Shown here piece by piece: positions 26,631-34,068 of a DNA stretch of 64,000 nucleotides. The translations under genes were made by a program, and so were the position numbers. The stretch spans positions 1 to 64,000 of the forward strand of contig JBIKIQ010000008.1 of the NCBI GenBank assembly GCA_044361535.1, written 5' to 3'. The DNA is from UBA952 sp044361535. Lineage in GTDB: Bacteria > Bacteroidota > Bacteroidia > Flavobacteriales_D > Crocinitomicaceae. The notes below the pieces were generated by a model. The model was not told the DNA's origin, did not search any database, and was given only the letters and a program-made list of their open reading frames with translations. How positions within the stretch are numbered: position 1 is the stretch's first letter; every line of letters begins with the position of its first letter.

Positions 26631-26972
26631 ATGAACGAAAATCTACTAATTCAAGAATTATCGAACGAAAAATTCGTTCAAGATACGGTAAATCAAATCT
26701 GTAAGGATTTTACTCGTTGCGGTTGGGATATGGATTCAGTATTTTTGGTCAGAACACTTGTTAAAAATGAAATTGAGGAATTACTTGCAGAAAAGTTGGT
26801 TGAAATTATGAAATATGGAGAAACGCAATTACTTCAACTCATTTATATCATTGACATTCCTGAAAAAGAATTTTTATCTATTATTTCTGAACCAAATTTT
26901 CCGCAATTGTTGGCAGAGAAAATTGTGTTGAAAGAGGCGTATAAAGTATATCTAAGAAGTAGGTTTTCTTAA
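26631..26972 (+). CDS. Hypothetical small protein
   Basis: The 113-residue product is acidic and mostly helical with no signal peptide, for example EEIEELLAEKLVEIM-like stretches and a C-terminal AEKIVLKEAYKVYLRSRF. I recognise no family. A possible start 3 bp upstream is only TTG, so ATG 26631 is used. A degenerate copy of its 3' third lies at 27733-27850. A TTTCCT/AGGAAA hairpin lies about 40 bp downstream. Confidence 0.6.
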   Translation: MNENLLIQELSNEKFVQDTVNQICKDFTRCGWDMDSVFLVRTLVKNEIEELLAEKLVEIMKYGETQLLQLIYIIDIPEKEFLSIISEPNFPQLLAEKIVLKEAYKVYLRSRFS

Positions 26973-27053
26973 TTAGGGTTGTATAATTCAATTATCAATC
27001 AAAAAAACTAATTTCCTTTTTTTAGGAAACTAAAATTATTTCAAAGTATTTAA

Positions 27054-27518
27054 TTAGCTTGAATCTGAATGATCATTCTTATAATATTGCATTAGAATGT
27101 AGGTGATAATAAATCCCGAACTCAATCCCTCAATAAAAATTATCCCAAAAACAATAAACGAAGTAGTAGAAGGAGATTTAACAAATCCAAATGATAATTT
27201 ATTTTGCAATAAAGTTAGAAATGAAGGATCGATGAAAAATTCATAAATCAACAGAAATACATTGAAGATGATTATGGAGGTAAGAGTTACAAGTATACCA
27301 ATTTTTAATCCTTCAAAATATTTTAGCTCACCAGAAAATAATTTGATTTTTTTAATAGAATACAAAAGTCCAAAAAACAAAAAAATCATATTCAAATAAT
27401 GTAATTCAAGATATCTATGAAAACCAAAAACCTTCATTAGTAGAAAATAAAAAATCAATCCTAATCCAGTGTATATTCCAAATTTCAAGGATTGACTGGT
27501 AGTCTGTTTTGTATCCAT
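27054..27518 (-). CDS. DUF4199-like integral membrane protein
   Basis: The 154-residue protein starts MDTKQTTSQSLKFGIYTGLG and has four hydrophobic helices, the size and layout of DUF4199 proteins of Bacteroidota. I chose ATG 27518; the frame extends 10 codons further, but that part is weak and not typical of the family. Function unknown. It sits between a small gene and that gene's degenerate copy. Confidence 0.65.
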   Translation of the reverse strand: MDTKQTTSQSLKFGIYTGLGLIFYFLLMKVFGFHRYLELHYLNMIFLFFGLLYSIKKIKLFSGELKYFEGLKIGILVTLTSIIIFNVFLLIYEFFIDPSFLTLLQNKLSFGFVKSPSTTSFIVFGIIFIEGLSSGFIITYILMQYYKNDHSDSS

Positions 27519-27732
27519 AATAAAACAAAATAAATTACACCTACTCATTTGGCTTTTCGGTTTTCGCCCCCATAATTACTATTTAACTGTTTAATAAATA
27601 GAATTATTGAAGCCTCGAAAGTAGTTAGGAAAATATGAGTGTTTCTTACAGTTTTATTAAAATAAATAGGATTATTTCTGTTAGTTGAATTTAGTTTCGT
27701 GCTAGCTAAATCACTCAGATTTTTTAGAGGTT

Positions 27733-27850
27733 AGAATTTGATTTATTTACAACGTCCAAAGAAAGAATTTTATCCATTATTTCCGAACCAAATTTTCTGT
27801 AACATTAGGCTAAGAAAATAGCAATGAATGAAGCTTATTAAATGTGTTTG
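27733..27850 (+). pseudogene. Degenerate duplicate of the 3' part of the gene at 26631-26972
   Basis: This stretch aligns throughout with 26836-26953. Shared words include TATTATTTC and GAACCAAATTTTC. A one-base deletion and many substitutions abolish the frame. It accounts for part of the 27519-27873 gap; the rest shows nothing I can support. Confidence 0.6.
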
Positions 27851-27873
27851 AGACCGAAATTCAGGTAGATTTT

Positions 27874-30800
27874 CTACCTGAAAATCAACTCATCCAAAAA
27901 CAACCATGTTTTATTTCCTTTTCCTAAATGCCAATCAGGGCAAACACCCGGGTTTTTAATTGTATATCGAATGGCTTTAATTGCGCTCGGTTTATAAGAA
28001 TCGATAACAAATTCGATATTTTCTGGATTTTTATCTGTTGGATCCGCTTTTTTAATCTGAATTGGAGCTAATTTTTGAAAAGTTTTTCCATCGGCTGATA
28101 CTTCAATTTCAATTTGGCTTGGAAAGAAAATCCACGATTTTTGATCCCGAATGACTGAAACTCCAAACTGACTTAAGTTTCTTGGTGAGTCAAACGTTAC
28201 TTCTGCCTTTACATCCGTTCCGTAAAATCCTTGCCAATCACCCGTTCTAAATTCATTCCCTCCTTTAATTCCATCAATCAATGAGTTAGTTCCAGATGCA
28301 GCATATTGATTCGCATATTTTGTTTGTAAATTCAATTGAACTGTTGGATCTTTTTTGATTAACGTACTTGTAACAACAGCGCTATGATAGATTTTTCGTG
28401 GATTGATTCTTCGCTGTAACTTGATGTCAATTTTAGAAGTTTTGTCAATAATAAATGGCTTCTCATAGACGATCCAATCGCTTTCATTGAGTCGATACAT
28501 CGGAATAAAATCATCCATTTCATTCAATTTCATATACCCAATTCCCACTTTCATGCGATCTTCAAAAATACGATCTGTTACTCCTAAATAAGGCACGGGA
28601 ACGAAGGTTTCAGGGATTTCAGCTTCTGGCGAACCAGCAATCCACTTATCAAAATCCATTCTCGGTTGATTTCCCATTTCAAATTCTAACAACCCGCCAT
28701 AGGTTAATTCATCGTGTGATACATAACTGCGATTGAGTGGTTTACCGTTGAGTTTAACAGATTGGACATAGATATTTTCCGAACTTAAATTCGGCGCAGA
28801 AATAAACAAAGTTGCGCCATTTTCAAATTTTAGTTCTTGTTGCTTGAAATTTGGTTTCCCTAATTCATAATAAGGTTTTCCAGGTGCAACTGGATAAAAT
28901 CCAAGACTTGACAAAACATACCACGCCGACATTTGACCACAATCTTCGTTTCCTGAAAGTCCGTCTGGTTTATTGGAGTACATTTCATTTAATATTCGAT
29001 CTACATAGAGTTGAGTTTTGTGTGGTGCGTTTGTGTAATTGTACAAATACGCCATGTGGTGTGAAGGTTCGTTTCCATGTGCATATTGCCCAATTAATCC
29101 TGTAATATCTGCTTGCTCTCTTCCTGATAACGAACTTGATGTTGTGAAAAGTCGATCTAACCAAGCTTCCAACGAATCTTTTCCTCCTATATACTGAGTA
29201 AGTTCATTAATTGCGTGAGGAGCAGCCATGGAATATTGCCAACTATTTGCTTCGGTGTAATTGAAATTTACTTCACTTGGGTCAAAAGGACCATACCATT
29301 GCGCGCCTCGTTTTGCTCGCATAAATTTGGTATTAGAATCAAAAACATTTAGGTAATTAAACGAACGTTTTCTGAATTCACTTTCAACCACGCTATTTCC
29401 CATTTTCATGGCCATTTCAGCAATACAATAATCATCGTAGGCATATTCTAAAGTTCGCGAAACCGATTCCGGCTCTTGATCTGCAGCAATAAAGCCTTGT
29501 TCTCCAAAATACTTTTTACCAAATTCATCCATTTTTGCAGTGGCAACCATTGCTTCAAGAGCTAGTGTGGTGTCAAAATCCCGTATTCCTTTCAAGTAAG
29601 CATCGGCAATAACGGAAACGCTGTGGTAGCCAATCATACATTCTGTTTCATTCGCAGCTAATTCCCAAACTGGTAAATCTTTTCCTTCTTTGTATTGACG
29701 CAAAAATGTTTGAATAAAATCAGCCGTTCTTTTTTGTTGTGTCAAGGTAAATAGGGGATGGGTAGCCCGATAGGTATCCCACAACGAAAAAACGGTGTAT
29801 TGTTGTTGACCCTTTGAAAGATCATGCAAATAATTATCTCTACCTCTGTATTTGTTTCCGTAGATATCAGTAAATTGATTTGGTGCTAAAAAACTGTGGT
29901 AAAGTGCTGTATAAAAGATGGTTGCTTTTTCTTTGTCTTCCAATGAGATTTTTATCTTCCCTAATTCATTGTTCCATTTTTTGGTAGTACTTGCTCTTAC
30001 TTCATCCATGTTCCAAGTAGTGATTTCAGAACTCAAATTCGTTTTTGCGCCTTCACAACTTGTTGCTGAAATCCCCACTTTTAAAATGATAATATCCTGA
30101 TCTTTAGGTAATTCTAATAGTAATTTATGTTGACCGTTTTTTGTAATTAGTTTGGACTTTTTATAGGGGACTGAACATTCTAAATAAAAATAAAAATGTT
30201 GTTTTGTTGCCCAACCTTCTGAAATTCGATACCCTTGAATTGTTTTTTTGTCAACGATTTCAAGTTTTGAATCCAGTAATTTATCGCGGTGATCTAAATC
30301 GATGAGAATGAAACGTTTTTCATTTTTATTTTCAAAAGTGTAGGTATGAATTCCAGCTCTGTCTGTTGTAGCAATCCGCACTTTGATTTTAGGATCAGCC
30401 AAATACACTTCGTAATAACCAGGACTGGCTTTTTCGGTGGAGTGACTGAATTTTGATCCGTAGCCTTTGGGAGATAAATATCCGGGAATTGTATTCGCTT
30501 TTTTTGACTGCGGAACAATTAATAAATCGCAATAATCAGGAACGCCTGTACCACTTAAGTGTGTGTGTGAAAATCCATAAATAATTGAATCATCGTAGTG
30601 ATATCCTGAACAACCATCCCAACCATCGTAGCGTGTATCCGGACTAATTTGAATCATTCCAAATGGGGCAGAGGCACCGGGAAAAGTATGTCCGTGACCT
30701 CCCGTTCCAATAAAAGGATTCACAAAAATGGAGGGTGAATAATTTGATGTAGCACTTCCGAAAAAGATAGCTTGCGCCGAATCAGAATTCGATTTTAGTT

Positions 30801-30882
30801 GATTGAGAGTTGGGTTTTGAGCCAGAGATGTTTCGTTAAATCCAAGAAATAAAATCAGAAGGAGAAATGAGAAGGTTTTCAT
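27874..30882 (-). CDS. GH92-family glycosidase (alpha-mannosidase type) with C-terminal carbohydrate-binding domain
   Basis: Secreted exo-glycosidase of 1002 residues. A signal peptide (LLLILFLGFNETSLAQ) leads to the GH92 N-terminal domain with VNPFIGTGGHGHTFPGAS and DTRYDGWDGCSGYHY. The catalytic domain has the GH92 stretches LWDTYRATHPLFTL, LPVWELAANETECMIGYHS and SGNEDCGQMSAWYVLSSLG. Residues about 850-1000 resemble an F5/8 type C (CBM32) module (GTDVKAEVTFDSPRNL). By family it is a calcium-dependent alpha-mannosidase acting on glycoprotein mannans. There is no SusC/SusD pair beside it, so it is not in a standard polysaccharide locus. Confidence 0.93.
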   Translation of the reverse strand: MKTFSFLLLILFLGFNETSLAQNPTLNQLKSNSDSAQAIFFGSATSNYSPSIFVNPFIGTGGHGHTFPGASAPFGMIQISPDTRYDGWDGCSGYHYDDSIIYGFSHTHLSGTGVPDYCDLLIVPQSKKANTIPGYLSPKGYGSKFSHSTEKASPGYYEVYLADPKIKVRIATTDRAGIHTYTFENKNEKRFILIDLDHRDKLLDSKLEIVDKKTIQGYRISEGWATKQHFYFYLECSVPYKKSKLITKNGQHKLLLELPKDQDIIILKVGISATSCEGAKTNLSSEITTWNMDEVRASTTKKWNNELGKIKISLEDKEKATIFYTALYHSFLAPNQFTDIYGNKYRGRDNYLHDLSKGQQQYTVFSLWDTYRATHPLFTLTQQKRTADFIQTFLRQYKEGKDLPVWELAANETECMIGYHSVSVIADAYLKGIRDFDTTLALEAMVATAKMDEFGKKYFGEQGFIAADQEPESVSRTLEYAYDDYCIAEMAMKMGNSVVESEFRKRSFNYLNVFDSNTKFMRAKRGAQWYGPFDPSEVNFNYTEANSWQYSMAAPHAINELTQYIGGKDSLEAWLDRLFTTSSSLSGREQADITGLIGQYAHGNEPSHHMAYLYNYTNAPHKTQLYVDRILNEMYSNKPDGLSGNEDCGQMSAWYVLSSLGFYPVAPGKPYYELGKPNFKQQELKFENGATLFISAPNLSSENIYVQSVKLNGKPLNRSYVSHDELTYGGLLEFEMGNQPRMDFDKWIAGSPEAEIPETFVPVPYLGVTDRIFEDRMKVGIGYMKLNEMDDFIPMYRLNESDWIVYEKPFIIDKTSKIDIKLQRRINPRKIYHSAVVTSTLIKKDPTVQLNLQTKYANQYAASGTNSLIDGIKGGNEFRTGDWQGFYGTDVKAEVTFDSPRNLSQFGVSVIRDQKSWIFFPSQIEIEVSADGKTFQKLAPIQIKKADPTDKNPENIEFVIDSYKPSAIKAIRYTIKNPGVCPDWHLGKGNKTWLFLDELIFR

Positions 30883-30966
30883 TAGTATAAATTGATTTCC
30901 AAAAATACAATAAAAAGGGTTTTAATGGAAAATGGTTGAAACCATTTAATAATGTATTATAACCCG

Positions 30967-30994
30967 ATAGCGTCGTGATTAATCACGACGCTAT
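30967..30994. repeat. 28-bp perfect palindrome
   Basis: The 28 bp from ATAGCGTCGTG to its mirror CACGACGCTAT is self-complementary with no spacer, followed by a T-rich tract (31000-31006). As DNA it could extrude a cruciform or bind a dimeric protein; as RNA it could end transcription running rightward. It lies 85 bp upstream of the GH92 start. Confidence 0.7.
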
Positions 30995-31132
30995 TTGTAA
31001 TTTTTTCTAAACATTTGTCTGTCCCAACGGGGAAAAATTATTGTAAAAAATTAGCGTTTGCTAAAATATCCTGGTCTGGAAAAGTCGAAATATTTGAGAA
31101 CGGGGAAGTTTAGTTTAACGCTCATGTCTATG

Positions 31133-31215
31133 GCGTGGGCGTTGCTTTACTTTGTTCTCAGGGCTTCGACTCCCACCAGAATAAGTACTAAAAGCAACTG
31201 TCCCACGCTTTTTTA
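31133..31215 (+). other. Long two-part hairpin ending in a T-run: candidate small RNA or mobile-element end
   Basis: GCGTGGG (31133-31139) pairs with CCCACGC (31202-31208) and TTGCTTT (31142-31148) with AAAGCAA (31191-31197), separated by a small internal loop. The 42-nt apical loop contains GGGCTTCGACTCCCACCA, which looks like a tRNA T-arm and 3' end but does not form a proper 5-bp T-stem. Six T follow. A TTAGC-GTTT-GCTAA hairpin lies upstream at 31051-31064. GC content is above its surroundings. A 69-codon frame crosses this region but starts with TTG and is not supported. It fills most of the 30883-31263 gap. Confidence 0.5.
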
Positions 31216-31263
31216 TTTGTTCAAACTCATTGCGGGGCGGATGGGAGAGAAAAATTTTGTAAA

Positions 31264-33192
31264 ATGAAAAGTTTAAAATTTATTGTTCAATGCTCACCTT
31301 TCTTCCTTCTGTTGCTTTTTAATTTAAATGTATTATCACAAGTTTCGAGTTATAGTCAGCTTGAAGATTTGGCAAAAAAATCATCAGATGATGAAATTAT
31401 AGACAATTCAATTTCATACCTTAATAACTTAAAACAGCAAATAGATGAAAAAGAAAAAGAATATCAAAAGCAGATACAAAAAAGCGGTTTTAGTTTAAAA
31501 TGGATTAAAATTGAAAAATTACAAAAGATACAAAGAGATATTTTATTAAATTTTATTAATCCTATTGCAAAAAAAGGAAATGTTAAGGCGATTTTATTTC
31601 TTTCTAGTAAAAATCAGTTTTCTTCTTCTATATCTTTATTTTCAACACAAGATGAGTTTAGATTAAATACAGAAAAAGCATTAGATTATTTGAATGTTAA
31701 TAAAGTTATTGAGCCAGAGATTCTTTTTTTAAAATTTCAATTTAATTATTTAAAATCAGGTTATTTTAACGAAACTTGTTTAAAAAATTTAAATGCTTTT
31801 ATTGAGTTGCTTAATGACTATGAATTAGCAAGAATAAGGAATGATTTGAGTGAAAAGATAGATGCTATTAAAACTTCTAATAAAGAATTAAAGTTTGTAA
31901 TTTCAATGGGTTCAATTAGTTTTAATTGTGATGTTAAAAATATATATATTTCTAATGGTCTTATTTGTAATCCAAAAGGAACAACAGATTTTTTTCTGAA
32001 AGAATTACGTAAAATAATTGACTTAATTTTATTAGATAAAAATCCAGAGTCATTAGTTCAAGTTTTAAAAGATGTTTTTCCATATCGAAAATTCAATGCA
32101 GTTCAAAATCCAGATTCTTGGATAAAACAGTTAAGTGATGAATCTGAAAAACTAAATAGGGAATTTAGAATCAAATATCGCAATCCAAAAAATCAGTATT
32201 TTTCAAAAAATAAGGAGTATGGTTCTTTAATATTCAAGTTGTTAGCCTCACTAAGCTATTGTGATGATGTAAACTCACTTGAAGAGAAGTCATATTTTTT
32301 AAATAGGGCTGCTGAATTTGGAGATAATGAAGCATTATTAAATTTAGCTAGTTTATTTCAAACCTATTATCACAATACGAAAAATTCAAAATACAATGAT
32401 TCTTGTATCTTCTATTTAGAAAAAGCAATCAAATTAAATTTACCAGAAGCATTTGCGCTAAAGGGAATCAAAGTGTTCAATGGTGAGGGATATATTAAAA
32501 ACAAGGATGAAGGTGTAAAATTGCTTTTAAAAGCAAAATCATTGAACAGTGAAACAGCATTAATATTGTTGGAAACTTTTCCTAAAAATCATTTAGATCG
32601 ATTAAAAGAAGGATATTATTTCAATGAGTCTGTAAAATTAACTTACCCTTGGGACTTTAAGGTAAAATGCTCAAATAATTGTGGTAAATATACTTATCCA
32701 AAAGAAATAATTTATGGGAGGTATTATGATGAGAAAGGGAGTGAAAATATGCCTCAAATCAAATATTCAGATTTTTTCTTTGATAATACAGGTAATCCCA
32801 AAATAAATATTTCATATAATGATTTTAGAAAAACATTTACAATTGCATACTTGGGATTTGAATACTGGAAACATGTCATGTGTTCAGCTACGTGCCAACT
32901 TGCACATGAAAATAAAAATAATTCAAATTATAACGCAATAAGAAATAAACGAAATCAGATTGATAATGAAATAATAAAATGTGTTTCATGTAGCAAGTCA
33001 ATGAAGCGTCAGGACATGGTGACTATTCCCGATTGTCCATGTTACAATGAATCTGGAGGTTCAATTGGAATAAGTTTTACGCAATCTTATGATTTACATG
33101 GTGATAGCGAACCAAAAGCATGTTCTTCTCAATGTCAAATTAATTTTTGTAAAACAAAGTGTGCTTCAAAAGGTTATACAAGTAAATATTAA
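31264..33192 (+). CDS. Hypothetical secreted protein with Sel1-like repeats and Cys-rich C-terminus
   Basis: The 642-residue product starts with a signal peptide (FFLLLLFNLNVLSQ). The first 300 residues are Lys/Asn-rich helices. Residues about 345-440 contain Sel1/TPR-like units (AAEFGDNEALLNLASLF, YLEKAIKLNLPEAFALKGI). The last 110 residues hold many cysteines in zinc-finger-like spacing (MCSATC, CVSCSKSM, CPC, CSSQC, CKTKC), unusual for an exported protein. Family not recognised. The sequence is markedly more AT-rich than its neighbours, as in an acquired gene. Confidence 0.6.
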   Translation: MKSLKFIVQCSPFFLLLLFNLNVLSQVSSYSQLEDLAKKSSDDEIIDNSISYLNNLKQQIDEKEKEYQKQIQKSGFSLKWIKIEKLQKIQRDILLNFINPIAKKGNVKAILFLSSKNQFSSSISLFSTQDEFRLNTEKALDYLNVNKVIEPEILFLKFQFNYLKSGYFNETCLKNLNAFIELLNDYELARIRNDLSEKIDAIKTSNKELKFVISMGSISFNCDVKNIYISNGLICNPKGTTDFFLKELRKIIDLILLDKNPESLVQVLKDVFPYRKFNAVQNPDSWIKQLSDESEKLNREFRIKYRNPKNQYFSKNKEYGSLIFKLLASLSYCDDVNSLEEKSYFLNRAAEFGDNEALLNLASLFQTYYHNTKNSKYNDSCIFYLEKAIKLNLPEAFALKGIKVFNGEGYIKNKDEGVKLLLKAKSLNSETALILLETFPKNHLDRLKEGYYFNESVKLTYPWDFKVKCSNNCGKYTYPKEIIYGRYYDEKGSENMPQIKYSDFFFDNTGNPKINISYNDFRKTFTIAYLGFEYWKHVMCSATCQLAHENKNNSNYNAIRNKRNQIDNEIIKCVSCSKSMKRQDMVTIPDCPCYNESGGSIGISFTQSYDLHGDSEPKACSSQCQINFCKTKCASKGYTSKY

Positions 33193-33582
33193 CTGAAGTA
33201 AACCTTTATGAACAGAGGGAAGTCTACAATGTGCATTAAATAATTTAAACTGCTATTAAACTTAGGGTTGAATAGAAATCAATGTTCTATTTTTAGCCTC
33301 ATTTTCAGAAGGGGGTGAATATCATTATCTTTATTAATTTTTTTAGAATTTTAAATTAAGATACGTAGAGGTATTAGAATAAAATACCTTATGTAAATCA
33401 CTCCCAGTTTGATTTATTTAGCAACGGTAGTTTTTTGACATTATATAAGTATTGACTTTTGAAAATTCGCTCTTTACACTGTAATTAAAGAAAAATTTTT
33501 TCAGATGCAACCATTCATTTTTTACATTTTATCGTAATAGTGGTATTCACAACGCTTTGTTCAATAAAAAAATAGGTGTAAA

Positions 33583-33614
33583 TTTGTTTTGTTGGTTATA
33601 AATTAGTAATATTG
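33583..33614 (+). promoter_or_regulatory. Bacteroidota promoter of rplS
   Basis: TTTG (33583-33586) and TAATATTG (33607-33614), spaced 20 bp, fit the -33/-7 consensus with one mismatch. They lie 38 bp before the rplS ATG. The remainder of the 33193-33651 gap shows only a weak AGGTATT/AATACCT hairpin (33369-33389) and no gene. Confidence 0.5.
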
Positions 33615-33651
33615 CACCCCCTTAGAGTAAGGTAATTTAATCATTAATGTC

Positions 33652-34017
33652 ATGGATTTAGTAAAACAAATTGAAAACGAGCTAGTTGAATCAAACAATT
33701 TACCAAAGTTTGGTGCAGGAGACACAATAATAGTTTCTTACAAAATTAAAGAAGGTAATAAAGAGCGTATTCAGCAATTTCAAGGTGTTGTAATTCAACG
33801 CAGAGGAAATGGAGCTACTGAGACATTTACAATTCGTAAAATGTCAGGAAATGTTGGTGTTGAAAGAATTATACCTGTTAATTCACCATTTATTGATTCT
33901 ATTACAATCGTTAAAAGAGGTTCTGTTCGTAGAGCTAGAATTTTCTACTTTAGAGAAAGAACTGGAAAATCTGCTAGAATTCGTGAGAAAAAGAATTTTA
34001 CTGCAGCAGCAAAATAA
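33652..34017 (+). CDS. rplS: 50S ribosomal protein L19
   Basis: The 121-residue protein shows the L19 signature: FGAGDTIIVSYKIKEGNKERIQQFQGVVI, RRGNGATETFTIRK and a C-terminal KRGSVRRARIFYFRERTGKSARIREK. It lies at the interface of the ribosomal subunits. The C-terminus has the usual short extension. It is monocistronic here, with its own promoter and terminator. Confidence 0.98.
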   Translation: MDLVKQIENELVESNNLPKFGAGDTIIVSYKIKEGNKERIQQFQGVVIQRRGNGATETFTIRKMSGNVGVERIIPVNSPFIDSITIVKRGSVRRARIFYFRERTGKSARIREKKNFTAAAK

Positions 34018-34042
34018 AAGATTTCAAGTTACGATATATTAG

Positions 34043-34068
34043 AAAGCCTTCCAACAGAAGGCTTTTTT
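34043..34068 (+). terminator. Rho-independent terminator of rplS
   Basis: AAAGCCTTC (34043-34051) pairs with GAAGGCTTT (34057-34065) around CAACA and is followed by T. It overlaps the last bases of the convergent FG-GAP gene. Confidence 0.85.

Noticed and set aside
27874..30882. Polysaccharide utilisation locus around the GH92 gene
   Set aside because: No susC/susD pair or other glycosidase adjoins it in the window.
31167..31184. tRNA or tmRNA 3' end (TTCGACT followed by CCCACCA)
   Set aside because: The flanks of the loop do not form a 5-bp T-stem and no acceptor or anticodon arm pairs with it.
31058..31267. A 69-codon frame across the hairpin region
   Set aside because: It opens at TTG with no promoter or usable start, lies over strong base-paired arms, and overlaps the next gene. 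The paired structure explains the base composition better.
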